The position numbers and the translations under genes were made by a program. From the NCBI GenBank assembly GCA_035274465.1, contig DATEOF010000101.1, positions 1 through 64,000 of the forward strand: DNA of 64,000 nucleotides, written 5' to 3'. Source of the DNA: JADGRF01 sp035274465. Its GTDB lineage: Bacteria; Myxococcota_A; Polyangia; Polyangiales; JAFGIB01. The notes beneath the pieces were generated by a model. The model had not been told where the DNA came from. It made no database searches and saw only the letters and a list, made by a program, of their open reading frames with translations. Positions 32,515-39,980 of this stretch are shown piece by piece. Each line of letters starts with the position of its first letter. Position 1 is the stretch's first letter.

Positions 32515-33845
32515 CGAGCTGCCGGACCCCGCGTGGCCGCGTGCGTGTGTTTGGGCGCCAGCACCGCGTGCACCAGCTGCGTCTCGCCCGAACGTACGAC
32601 GACTTCGGCCGTCTGCTCGGCGTAGAACGGATTCACGAACTTGACGTAGTGCTTGCCGGGCGCAAGCGGGATGCGCATCGCCGCCGGCGTGGTCAGCGCG
32701 AGCTCGCCGTCGATGAACACGTCCGCCCAGGGCTCGGCGATCACGCGCACGTACCCGGCGCGCGACAGCGACGCGGGCGAGTTGGACTCCTCGATCGTCA
32801 CTCCGCCCGCGAGCCGGCCCGCCGACGCCTGAATCGCCCCACCGCCCAGCACCGCGCACGCCAGCAAGCTGGAGAACGCCAGCATCGAGCTGCGCAAGAG
32901 CGTCCGGTCGCGCGGCGAGGAGCGCGGCACGCGGGTCAGGCTGGCGGTGAGCGTGGCGTCGGCTTGCGCGCGATCGATCACGCCGAGATCGAGCAAGTAC
33001 AACACCAGGTGCGCGTTGTGGTTGATGTTCACGCGCCCGGCCAGGAACTCCATCAGGTCGTCGATCAGGATCTGCGTGCTCGGGTAGCGATTGCCCGGCA
33101 GCTTCTCCATGCAGCGCGCCAGGATGCGCTCCATGCTGCTGGGCATGCTGCTCACGATGCGCCGCGGATTGGTGTAGCGGTCGAGTCGGATCTTCTGCAT
33201 CACGGTGCGCGACTCGTCCTCGATGAACGGTTTTCGCCCGGTGATGCACTGATACATCATGATGCCCAGCGAGAAGATGTCGCTGCGGAAGTCGAGCTTG
33301 TCGCCCAGGATCTGCTCCGGGCTCATGTAGCTCGGTGTGCCCACACCGGTACCCGCCTCGGTCAAGTCGGTGAGCGCGTGATCGCGCGCGATGCCGAAGT
33401 CCATCAGTTTCACCTCGCCGCTGTGCGAGATGATGACGTTGGCCGGCTTGATGTCGCGGTGGATGATGCCCCGGAAGTGCGCGTAGTCGAGCGCGCGGGC
33501 GACCTGCAACGCGATGATGGCCGCGGCCTCCACCGGCAGGCGCCCGCTGAGCTGCAGCAGGTCGTACAGGTCGATCCCCTGTACGTACTCCATCACGATG
33601 TACATCGAGCCCCCGTCTTTGACGAAGTCGTAGACGTGCAAGATGTTCTCGTGCTGCAGCGAGGCCATGAAGCGGGCCTCGCGCTCGAAGCGCACCGCGA
33701 ACTGGCTGTCGAGCGCGATCGAGGGCTTGAGCGCCTTGATCGCGACGACGCGTTCGAGCGGCTCCTGGATGGCCTTGTAAATGACGGCCATGCCACCGCT
33801 GCCGATCTCACCGACAACACGACAGCTGCCAACTCGATCGAGCAT
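32511..33845 (-). CDS. Transmembrane Ser/Thr protein kinase with extracytoplasmic PEGA domain
   Basis: The 444-residue protein has a complete Hanks-type kinase domain (about 8-270): GSGGMAVIYK glycine loop, Lys37 in VVAIK, catalytic Asp131 in IIHRDIKPANV, Asp149 in DFG and the activation segment TEAGTGVGTPSYMSPEQ. One membrane helix (about 318-338, SSMLAFSSLLACAVLGGG) leads to a PEGA-type beta domain at about 366-430 (VIAEPWADVFIDGELALTTP). The layout puts the sensor outside and the kinase inside. It overlaps the LysM/TPR gene. The 98-bp gap upstream may hold its promoter. Confidence 0.92.
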   Translation of the reverse strand: MLDRVGSCRVVGEIGSGGMAVIYKAIQEPLERVVAIKALKPSIALDSQFAVRFEREARFMASLQHENILHVYDFVKDGGSMYIVMEYVQGIDLYDLLQLSGRLPVEAAAIIALQVARALDYAHFRGIIHRDIKPANVIISHSGEVKLMDFGIARDHALTDLTEAGTGVGTPSYMSPEQILGDKLDFRSDIFSLGIMMYQCITGRKPFIEDESRTVMQKIRLDRYTNPRRIVSSMPSSMERILARCMEKLPGNRYPSTQILIDDLMEFLAGRVNINHNAHLVLYLLDLGVIDRAQADATLTASLTRVPRSSPRDRTLLRSSMLAFSSLLACAVLGGGAIQASAGRLAGGVTIEESNSPASLSRAGYVRVIAEPWADVFIDGELALTTPAAMRIPLAPGKHYVKFVNPFYAEQTAEVVVRSGETQLVHAVLAPKHTHAATRGPAAR

Positions 33846-33943
33846 CGTGACGAAGGCTAGAAAGCCGCATCCCCCCTGTCAAACTCTGAAGGGTGCGAGC
33901 GAGCGAGTGCACAGCGGCGTGCGCACAACGCCTTACCCCGCGA

Positions 33944-35062
33944 TCAGTGCAGCTGTTGTTGTTCGAGCCAGCGGCGAGTAGCCGGGGAGAGCCCTTCCTG
34001 GTTCGACGGCACAGCCGGCGCGGGCGCGGGCGGCGCGTAGCGCGGGGGAGCCGCCGCCGGGGCACCACCTTGCGCCATCAACCAGCGCTGTGTGGCCGGG
34101 GACAGTCCTCCAGAGGACACGGCGGCCGATTCGGCTGGTGCGGCAGCTTGCTGGCGCGAGCTGACATGCGATGAAGCAGGAGCGGCCGAGGCCGTGGCGG
34201 ATGCCGGCGTGTTCCACACACTCGCGCTCGCCGCCGCGCTTCCGCCCCAGGCGGATGCAGTGCGCGGCGCCGCGGCCGGTTCTTCCGCTGGAGGCGGACC
34301 GCTCTCGTTCAGCGAAGCCATGAACTCGGCCTCTTCGGCCTGAGCCTGCCTGCGCTCCTCGTCCTTGCGCTGCTTCTCGGCGGCAGCCAGGCGCTCGGTG
34401 ACCAGCGTCGCCTGGTGCTCCATCGCCGCCTCGAACGCCTTGCGCTTCTCGCGCGCCAGAACCTGTGCTGCCTTCAGCTGCGCCACGCGATCGAGCGCGC
34501 GCTTCTCCATCACCTGTCGCAAGCGCACGAGCTCCTGCTCGCGAGCCTTGGCCTTCTTGAGCGCCAGCTCTTCCTGCGCCTCGATCGCACGCTTGGCGCG
34601 CTCGCGCGGGCTCAGCCATGGACCCATCGCGGCCCACACCTTCGGCCCCGCGAGCCCCGCGGTCACGTGGATGTGGCCGGTCAAGTTCGTGCTGGCGATC
34701 GTGCGGCCATCGGGCTTCTTCAGCGTGAAGCGCGCGGAGTCGTCCTCGATCGTTCCGTCCAACCAGGCTTCGATGCCGAGCTCCTCGGACAACTTCAGAC
34801 GGCCGGCGGGCGACGTCTCGTCGACCTTCAGGCGCTTGGCAGCGAACTGGATGTCTTCGAGCGCCACCACCTCGACCTCGTCGTGCTCGGACAACACCTC
34901 GAGCACGGCCATGCGCGCGCGCGCCGCCTCGGGCGCTGCAAAGGCTGCGACTGCGATGCGCCTGCCGGGCTCCCGCTGCTGCTGCTTGGCGTCCGCATGA
35001 CTCCGTGCCGGCAGCGATGCCGCCAGCATCAGCGCACACGCGAGTATCAAGCCCGGCCTCAT
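33944..35062 (-). CDS. Secreted coiled-coil protein with duplicated C-terminal GLSPATxRWL motif
   Basis: 372 residues from the ATG overlapping the upstream lipoprotein stop. Signal peptide 1-24. The N-terminal domain (RRIAVAAFAAPEAARARMAVLEVLSE ... IEAWLDGTIEDDSARFTLKKPDGRTIAS) resembles periplasmic proteins that mimic TolB-like N-domains. A charged coiled coil (about 165-270) and an Ala/Pro/Ser-rich stretch follow. Two near-identical motifs end the protein: GLSPATQRWL at about 319 and GLSPATRRWL at about 357, the latter 6 residues from the C-terminus. The duplicated motif looks like a short docking site; its partner is unknown. Confidence 0.68.
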   Translation of the reverse strand: MRPGLILACALMLAASLPARSHADAKQQQREPGRRIAVAAFAAPEAARARMAVLEVLSEHDEVEVVALEDIQFAAKRLKVDETSPAGRLKLSEELGIEAWLDGTIEDDSARFTLKKPDGRTIASTNLTGHIHVTAGLAGPKVWAAMGPWLSPRERAKRAIEAQEELALKKAKAREQELVRLRQVMEKRALDRVAQLKAAQVLAREKRKAFEAAMEHQATLVTERLAAAEKQRKDEERRQAQAEEAEFMASLNESGPPPAEEPAAAPRTASAWGGSAAASASVWNTPASATASAAPASSHVSSRQQAAAPAESAAVSSGGLSPATQRWLMAQGGAPAAAPPRYAPPAPAPAVPSNQEGLSPATRRWLEQQQLH

Positions 35063-35787
35063 GGCTTCACCCACAGCGTCGGATTCTGCCAACCTTTGAC
35101 GTTCGGGTCGAAGTAGTAAACGAAGCGCTGCAGCTTCTTTTTGCTGAACCCAAACGCCAGCTGACCGTGCGTCGTGTTGAAGAAGCCCAGGCCCGAGCCG
35201 TTGTCGAAGTCCTCGGTCTTCAGGTGCCACTGGCCGAGGAACACCTCCTCGACGCTCTGATCCTTCAGGACCTGCTCGGCCTTCGCACCGGCCATCAGCG
35301 AACCGATCACCGGGCGTTTGGCCCCACCCATCCCCTTGGGTGGCGGCAGGTCGCAGGTGAGTGACAGCGGGACAAACTTGTTGGCGTTCTCGCGCACACC
35401 GTCGAAGCGACAGCCCAGCTCCGTGTACTCCTCGATCTCGTGCACCACGCCGGCTTCGTCGGGCTTCTCGCTCTTGCGCACGCTGCCCCAGTTGTCGCGC
35501 CGCAGCATGACGATGCCCTGGGCCGCATCGCCCTCGGGGTAGATCGGATAGCCGTACACCGTGGGGAACACCACGTTGCCGCTGGACGACACCTGCAGGA
35601 TGGGCGCCTTGCGATCGTCGCGCAGCGCCGTGCTCTCGCGCGGCAACGAGATGTGCACCGGACCGGATGCGACCGGCTCCGTGTCCAGCTCGCTCTCTGC
35701 GTGCTCGGGCGCGACCTTCTGACCGGCGCACGCGAGCAGGATCCCAGGCAGCAGCAAAAGTCCCAATCCGCGTCTCGAAGAGTTCAT
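35059..35787 (-). CDS. Lipoprotein of unknown function, first gene of the kinase-linked module
   Basis: 242 residues from ATG 35787 (GGAGATAGGA upstream). Lipobox LLACAG. The mature part has no recognised family. It contains VVFPTVYGYPIYPEGDAAQGIVMLRRDNWG, an acidic segment, and a beta-rich end (FGFSKKKLQRFVYYFDPNVKGWQNPTLWV). Its stop overlaps the start of the coiled-coil protein, so both are translated together. Probably outer-membrane associated. Confidence 0.65.
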   Translation of the reverse strand: MNSSRRGLGLLLLPGILLACAGQKVAPEHAESELDTEPVASGPVHISLPRESTALRDDRKAPILQVSSSGNVVFPTVYGYPIYPEGDAAQGIVMLRRDNWGSVRKSEKPDEAGVVHEIEEYTELGCRFDGVRENANKFVPLSLTCDLPPPKGMGGAKRPVIGSLMAGAKAEQVLKDQSVEEVFLGQWHLKTEDFDNGSGLGFFNTTHGQLAFGFSKKKLQRFVYYFDPNVKGWQNPTLWVKP

Positions 35788-36091
35788 ACGTCCTATCTCC
35801 GACCCAAGGGTGCTCAACGGTACTCCACTCGGGTGAACGAGCAATCGTTCACATCGAAAGTCCCTCCGAGCCAGCGCGCCGGCTCGGTGAGCCTTCCAGT
35901 CTTTCCTAGCGGTTCTCCTGGTAAACGCACTGACGGACAGAGGTAGCCCTGTTTGGGGGACGCACAAATCCTTGCCTGTGGATCGCAGCACCTGCAGAAA
36001 CGCCTCAGATTCTGCGTCACTTCGCACGAGGTATTACCGAATACATCGTGCATGGCGGCCTCGAGCATGCCGTTCGTTGGGGGATGCCCTC
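35788..36091. other. 304-bp divergent intergenic region with a GCAA-loop hairpin
   Basis: The region separates a leftward lipoprotein module from a rightward coiled-coil/HhH gene. It carries a perfect dyad GTGAACGA-GCAA-TCGTTCAC at 35833-35852. If transcribed, this folds as an 8-bp stem with a GNRA tetraloop; on DNA it could be an operator, 46 bp before the lipoprotein ATG. A weaker GAGCC/GGCTC dyad follows at about 35868-35885. No gene is supported. Confidence 0.45.
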
Positions 36092-37072
36092 ATGCGTGAT
36101 ATTCATTCGCCCGTAGTTGAGGTGCTTATGAAATCAGCCGTCGACACCGAGTCTGTACCGACAGCCAGCGGGTCGAACGAAGCCGTCACGGGCATCCGGG
36201 CTGCGTCCGATGGCCAACGCCCGGATGCGACCCAGGTCACCGATACCCCGACCGAGGAAATCGAGCTCGACGCGATCGACGCCGCCGAGGCGAGCGCGAC
36301 CGCCATCCCCGTCCAGGTCCCGGTACCACCACCCGCGGGTCGGGGCTCCGCGCCGCCGCCAGCGGCGACCCTCGAAGATGCCCGCCGGAAAGCCAGCACG
36401 CCGCCGCCGCTGCCGGCTGCAGCCTTACGTGCCCGACTGCCTGCGACTCCTGCCCGCGGACTGCCCGCGGCGTCTCTCGGCATCTCGCCCCTGGGGCAGC
36501 TGCTCCCGCCGGCCGCGCACCGCGACCCGCAGAAGCCCCGGCCTCAGTCGCTTCGGCCCGCCGTCGCCATCGTCGGTAGCGAGGAAGCTCTGGCCGAACT
36601 GGAGCGCGTGACCCAGCGCATGCGCGAGCGCGACGCCTATCTGGCCGAGCTCGAGCAGCTGTCTGCCCAGCGAGCCGCCGCCCTGGACAAGGCCGAGCAA
36701 GAGATCGACGTCGTGCGGGCCCAGCTGGCGATCGAGAAACAACGCGTCGCCGAGCTGGAGCAACAGCTCAAGCAGCGCACGAGCGTATCGCGCCCGAGCC
36801 AGCCGCCACCCGCAGCTGCGGCACCTCAGCCGCGACCGAGCCAACCGCCGCCGGGCCCGCAGAGCTCCCACGACCTCACCCGCATCCGCGGCATCGGCCC
36901 GGGCTATGCCCGTCAGCTGTATGCGCTGGGCGTCTCCTCGTTCGCGCACATCGCGGCCTGGACGTCCGACGACATCGCCAACTTCGGCAAGAAGCTGAAG
37001 ACCCCGGCCGGCCGCATCGAACGCGACCGCTGGGTCGATCAGGCGCGCGAGCTGTTGGCCGGCAAAGCCTGA
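36092..37072 (+). CDS. Coiled-coil protein with C-terminal helix-hairpin-helix domain
   Basis: 326 residues from ATG 36092, preceded by GGGGGA; an ATG at 36128 is possible. Acidic and Pro/Ala-rich segments (about 1-155) precede a coiled coil (about 165-235, LAELERVTQRMRERDAYLAELEQLSAQ). A Pro/Ser linker leads to a C-terminal helix-hairpin-helix (about 265-326): DLTRIRGIGPGYARQLYALGVSSFAHIAAWTSDDIANFGKKL. This domain binds DNA or protein in the predicted-nuclease-like family, but I see no catalytic residues. No signal peptide, so it is cytoplasmic. Role unknown. Confidence 0.72.
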   Translation: MRDIHSPVVEVLMKSAVDTESVPTASGSNEAVTGIRAASDGQRPDATQVTDTPTEEIELDAIDAAEASATAIPVQVPVPPPAGRGSAPPPAATLEDARRKASTPPPLPAAALRARLPATPARGLPAASLGISPLGQLLPPAAHRDPQKPRPQSLRPAVAIVGSEEALAELERVTQRMRERDAYLAELEQLSAQRAAALDKAEQEIDVVRAQLAIEKQRVAELEQQLKQRTSVSRPSQPPPAAAAPQPRPSQPPPGPQSSHDLTRIRGIGPGYARQLYALGVSSFAHIAAWTSDDIANFGKKLKTPAGRIERDRWVDQARELLAGKA

Positions 37073-37128
37073 GTCCAGTCCGCCGCGACGTGCTCGAGCT
37101 GCGGCGCAGCGAAGCAGGCAACGCGTAT

Positions 37129-37150
37129 GCGGCAGGAATATCCTTGCCGC
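37129..37150 (+). terminator. Hairpin after the helix-hairpin-helix gene
   Basis: GCGGCAGGA-ATA-TCCTTGCCGC can pair with one bulged base, 57 bp after the stop. No T-run follows. The rest of the 235-bp spacer shows no gene. Confidence 0.35.
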
Positions 37151-37307
37151 TGACAGCGGCATTGCCTGCCGAGCGGCAGCGCGGCCGCAGTAAACGCGCC
37201 CGCGCACGTTGAAGGCTGCGCGGGGTTAAAATCAAGGCAGCAGTTGGCAGGGACATAACCCATGTCCACGCTTGTACAACTCCAGCGAAGCCTGTAGTGC
37301 GTTTGCA

Positions 37308-39059
37308 ATGCGTCGCACTTACACCTTGCCGATGTTTGCACTTGGGCTCGTGTTCGGCGGTGGGTTGTTAGCGTCACTCGTACAGACGAGCGGTGACGTG
37401 AAGATCAAAGACGTTCGCTTCTCGGGGACAGGCGGCGTCACGATGAGCGCGCTGCTGTATGTACCGCCAAACGCCACGCCGCAAGCGCCGGCGCCAGGGG
37501 TGCTCGCCATCCATGGGTACATCAACTCGCGAGAGACCCACTCAGCCTACGCGATCGAGCTCGCGCGCCGCGGATACGTCGTCTTGGCGCTGGATCAAAC
37601 CGGTCACGGGTATTCGGCGGCTCCAGCGTTCGCGAACGGCTACGGCGGTCCGGATGGCTTGACCTACCTGCGGAGCTTGGACATCGTCGACAAACGTCAG
37701 GTCGTGCTCGAAGGGCACTCGATGGGCGGTTGGGCGGTGCTCATCGCCGCCGGCCTGCAGCGCGACAACTACCGCTCGATCGCGATCTCCGGCTCGTCCA
37801 CCGGTACACTCGGTGCGCCGAATGGGGATGCAAAGTTTCCGCGCAACTTGGGAGTCGTCTACGCGCTGTACGACGAATTCTCCGGCTTGATGTGGGGATC
37901 GCCAATTCCGCGCGATGTCGTCGAGACGGATAAGCTCAAAGCGCTATTTGGAACTCGCGAGCGAGTGCAGGTCGAGCAGCTTTACGGTTCGGTCGAAGCC
38001 GGCACCGCCCGCAAGCTGTACGTGCCACACCAGACGCATCCGTGGAACCACATCAGCAGTGTCGCGATTGGCCAGGTTCTCGACTGGGTCCAAGCGACCA
38101 GCACTGCGCCGAACGCGCTGCCACCGAGTGACCAGATCTGGCAGTGGAAAGAGTTCGGCACGACGCTGTCATTGTTTGGCTTGCTGTTGCTGCTGTTCGC
38201 GGTCAGCGCGCTGCTGCTCGAGACTCCGTTCTGGGGCAGCTTGCGGGAGGACCCGCCCTCGGCGCACGGCGCGTCCGGCGCCGGCTACTGGATCGGCGTG
38301 CTCCTCACCCTACTCATCCCGATCGTCCTGTACGTACCGGTGCAAGAGTGGGCTGGCGAGGCGATCAAACCTGGCCCGGTGTTGTCGCAAAACCTGACGA
38401 CCGGTTTGATGTGCTGGGCGCTGGCGACGGGCCTGATCTCACTCGGACTATTTTGCGCGTGGCACGTGGCGAGCGCGCGCAGACACGGTGCAACCGCACG
38501 CACGTACGGGCTCACGTGGGCCGCTCCAGCTCGCACCGGCGGTCAAATCGCCAAAACGTTCCTGTTCGCGCTGGCCGTGGTCGGGGCAGGCTACCTGTCG
38601 CTCGTGCTGACTGACGTCCTCTTCAAAACTGACTTTCGCATGTGGGTCGTCGCCGCGAAGCCGCTCGCGCCGATTCGCGCGTGGATATTCCTGTGTTACG
38701 TGATGCCCTTCACGGCATTCTTCATCGTGTCGGGACTCGTGCTGCACGGTCAGCTGCGGCGCGAGGGTGAGTCACTCCCGCGCGCAATGATGCGCAACGC
38801 GCTGTTGACTGTCGCAGGTTTCGTCGGGTTCATGGTCCTACAGTACGTGCCACTGTTCAGCGGCGGAACCATGATGTTCCCGAACGCACACTTGCTGACC
38901 ATCTTGGGCTTTCAGTTGTTGTTCGTATTGCCAGTTACTGGGGTAGTGTCGACGTACTTGTTCTACCGGACGGGCCACGTGTTCGCGGGTGCGTTCGTGA
39001 ATGGCCTCTTCGTCACGTGGCTGTTGGTCGGCGGTCAAGCGACGCACCATGCGTTCTAG
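37308..39059 (+). CDS. Alpha/beta hydrolase fused to a multi-pass membrane domain
   Basis: About 583 residues from ATG 37308; a TTG at 37272 is in frame but no strong Shine-Dalgarno decides. A signal/anchor helix (7-25) is followed by an alpha/beta hydrolase (about 35-270): APGVLAIHGYINSRETHSAYA, then the nucleophile elbow GHSMGG (Ser138) and a His-rich segment PHQTHPWNHIS. The second half (about 285-583) has seven or eight membrane helices (LSLFGLLLLLFAVSALLL, WIGVLLTLLIPIVLYVPVQEW, FLFALAVVGAGYLSLVLTDVL). The catalytic domain is predicted to face the periplasm. Substrate unknown; an ester or acyl carrier at the membrane is plausible. Confidence 0.8.
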   Translation: MRRTYTLPMFALGLVFGGGLLASLVQTSGDVKIKDVRFSGTGGVTMSALLYVPPNATPQAPAPGVLAIHGYINSRETHSAYAIELARRGYVVLALDQTGHGYSAAPAFANGYGGPDGLTYLRSLDIVDKRQVVLEGHSMGGWAVLIAAGLQRDNYRSIAISGSSTGTLGAPNGDAKFPRNLGVVYALYDEFSGLMWGSPIPRDVVETDKLKALFGTRERVQVEQLYGSVEAGTARKLYVPHQTHPWNHISSVAIGQVLDWVQATSTAPNALPPSDQIWQWKEFGTTLSLFGLLLLLFAVSALLLETPFWGSLREDPPSAHGASGAGYWIGVLLTLLIPIVLYVPVQEWAGEAIKPGPVLSQNLTTGLMCWALATGLISLGLFCAWHVASARRHGATARTYGLTWAAPARTGGQIAKTFLFALAVVGAGYLSLVLTDVLFKTDFRMWVVAAKPLAPIRAWIFLCYVMPFTAFFIVSGLVLHGQLRREGESLPRAMMRNALLTVAGFVGFMVLQYVPLFSGGTMMFPNAHLLTILGFQLLFVLPVTGVVSTYLFYRTGHVFAGAFVNGLFVTWLLVGGQATHHAF

Positions 39060-39091
39060 ACATCTCGCTGCATGAACTGCAGCGTGTTATG

Positions 39092-39472
39092 TCAGGTGGA
39101 ACCCGAAACTCGCAATCCACTCACGCGGCTGAAATGCTCTCGATTGCGCGTGAGTAACGTGCCGTCCTGCCGGAGACAAATCCCCGCGACAAGACTATCC
39201 GCCACGCCGATGTCGCTTCCCCGCGCAAGCAACAGCCTCCGCACGCCGCCCGCGAGCTCCGCTGCCCGTGCATCGAGCGGCAGGATCTCGACTGCTTCGA
39301 GCAAGGTCTTCACGTCTTGCTCTGCTCGAGCGCTCCGGGCGCCCTGCCACAGCTCGAACGCTGCGACAACGGTCGTACGAAGGCTACCCGTCGAGAGCTC
39401 GAGCTCGACACGCGCGGCTGCGCCGCCGCCTCTGAGGAAGTCCACCAACACATCCGTGTCGGCGATGATCAT
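39092..39472 (-). CDS. vapC: VapC-type PIN-domain toxin
   Basis: The 126-residue protein shows the PIN acidic residues: Asp5 and Asp7 in IIADTDVLVDFLRGG, Glu in AAFELWQGA, and the late acidic site in GSDIGVADSLVAGICL, followed by LLTRNREHFSRVSGL. VapC toxins are Mg-dependent RNases, often cutting initiator tRNA or rRNA. It overlaps the antitoxin gene (ATGA), the usual order for VapBC. Confidence 0.88.
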   Translation of the reverse strand: MIIADTDVLVDFLRGGGAAARVELELSTGSLRTTVVAAFELWQGARSARAEQDVKTLLEAVEILPLDARAAELAGGVRRLLLARGSDIGVADSLVAGICLRQDGTLLTRNREHFSRVSGLRVSGST

Positions 39473-39708
39473 CGCCAGGCCTTCCTCGCGTCTTCGGTCG
39501 CCTCGAGTAGCTTGTCACCCTCTTCACCGCGGAGCGCTCCGCGCAGTGCCATCGCACGCCTGACGCGATCTCCCCCGCTCGCGTGCTGCTCGAGGTAGGC
39601 GGCTACTGCTTCCTGAACCAGGACGGAGAACCCCTTCTCGCCGCGTTTGGCAGCCAGCTCGAGCAGCTTCGCTCGCTGCTCGTCTGGCAGATCTATCGTC
39701 GTGCGCAT
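39469..39708 (-). CDS. vapB: VapB-type ribbon-helix-helix antitoxin
   Basis: The 79-residue protein starts with a short ribbon (MRTTIDLPDEQRAKLLELAAKRGEKGFSVLVQEAV), matching ribbon-helix-helix DNA-binding antitoxins. The C-terminal tail (LLEATEDARKAWR) would wrap the toxin. It probably autoregulates through the palindrome at 39720-39737, which ends 12 bp before the ATG. Confidence 0.85.
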   Translation of the reverse strand: MRTTIDLPDEQRAKLLELAAKRGEKGFSVLVQEAVAAYLEQHASGGDRVRRAMALRGALRGEEGDKLLEATEDARKAWR

Positions 39709-39719
39709 ACGGCATACTA

Positions 39720-39737
39720 ATGCACATGCATGTGCAT
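39720..39737. promoter_or_regulatory. Perfect 18-bp palindrome, probable VapB operator
   Basis: ATGCACATG-CATGTGCAT is a perfect palindrome with no spacer, 11 bp upstream of the vapB start codon on the opposite strand. Its position and symmetry fit the autoregulatory operator of a VapBC complex. Confidence 0.65.
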
Positions 39738-39980
39738 GTCAAACTGGCGGCTGCGTTCAGCCTGGCATAAACGCCAATGTATTCAATGGAATCTAGCGCC
39801 TGCCGGGGACATCCGCGTCGCGGCGCATCTGTGGCCGTGCACGGCACCGGTCGCGTGTCGCGAAATGACGCGCGAGCACAAAATTGCCTCTTGAGGCGAG
39901 ATTGCTGGGTCGCCGGGGCAAGAACCCCGGGCAATTCCGCGGGATTTGAGCCGGGCACAATTGCTGCACTGCGCCGGCGG

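Noticed and set aside
39850..39980. Sigma-54 promoter upstream of the NtrC-type gene (GGGCACAATTGC)
   Set aside because: The spacing between the GG and GC elements is too short for a -24/-12 promoter.
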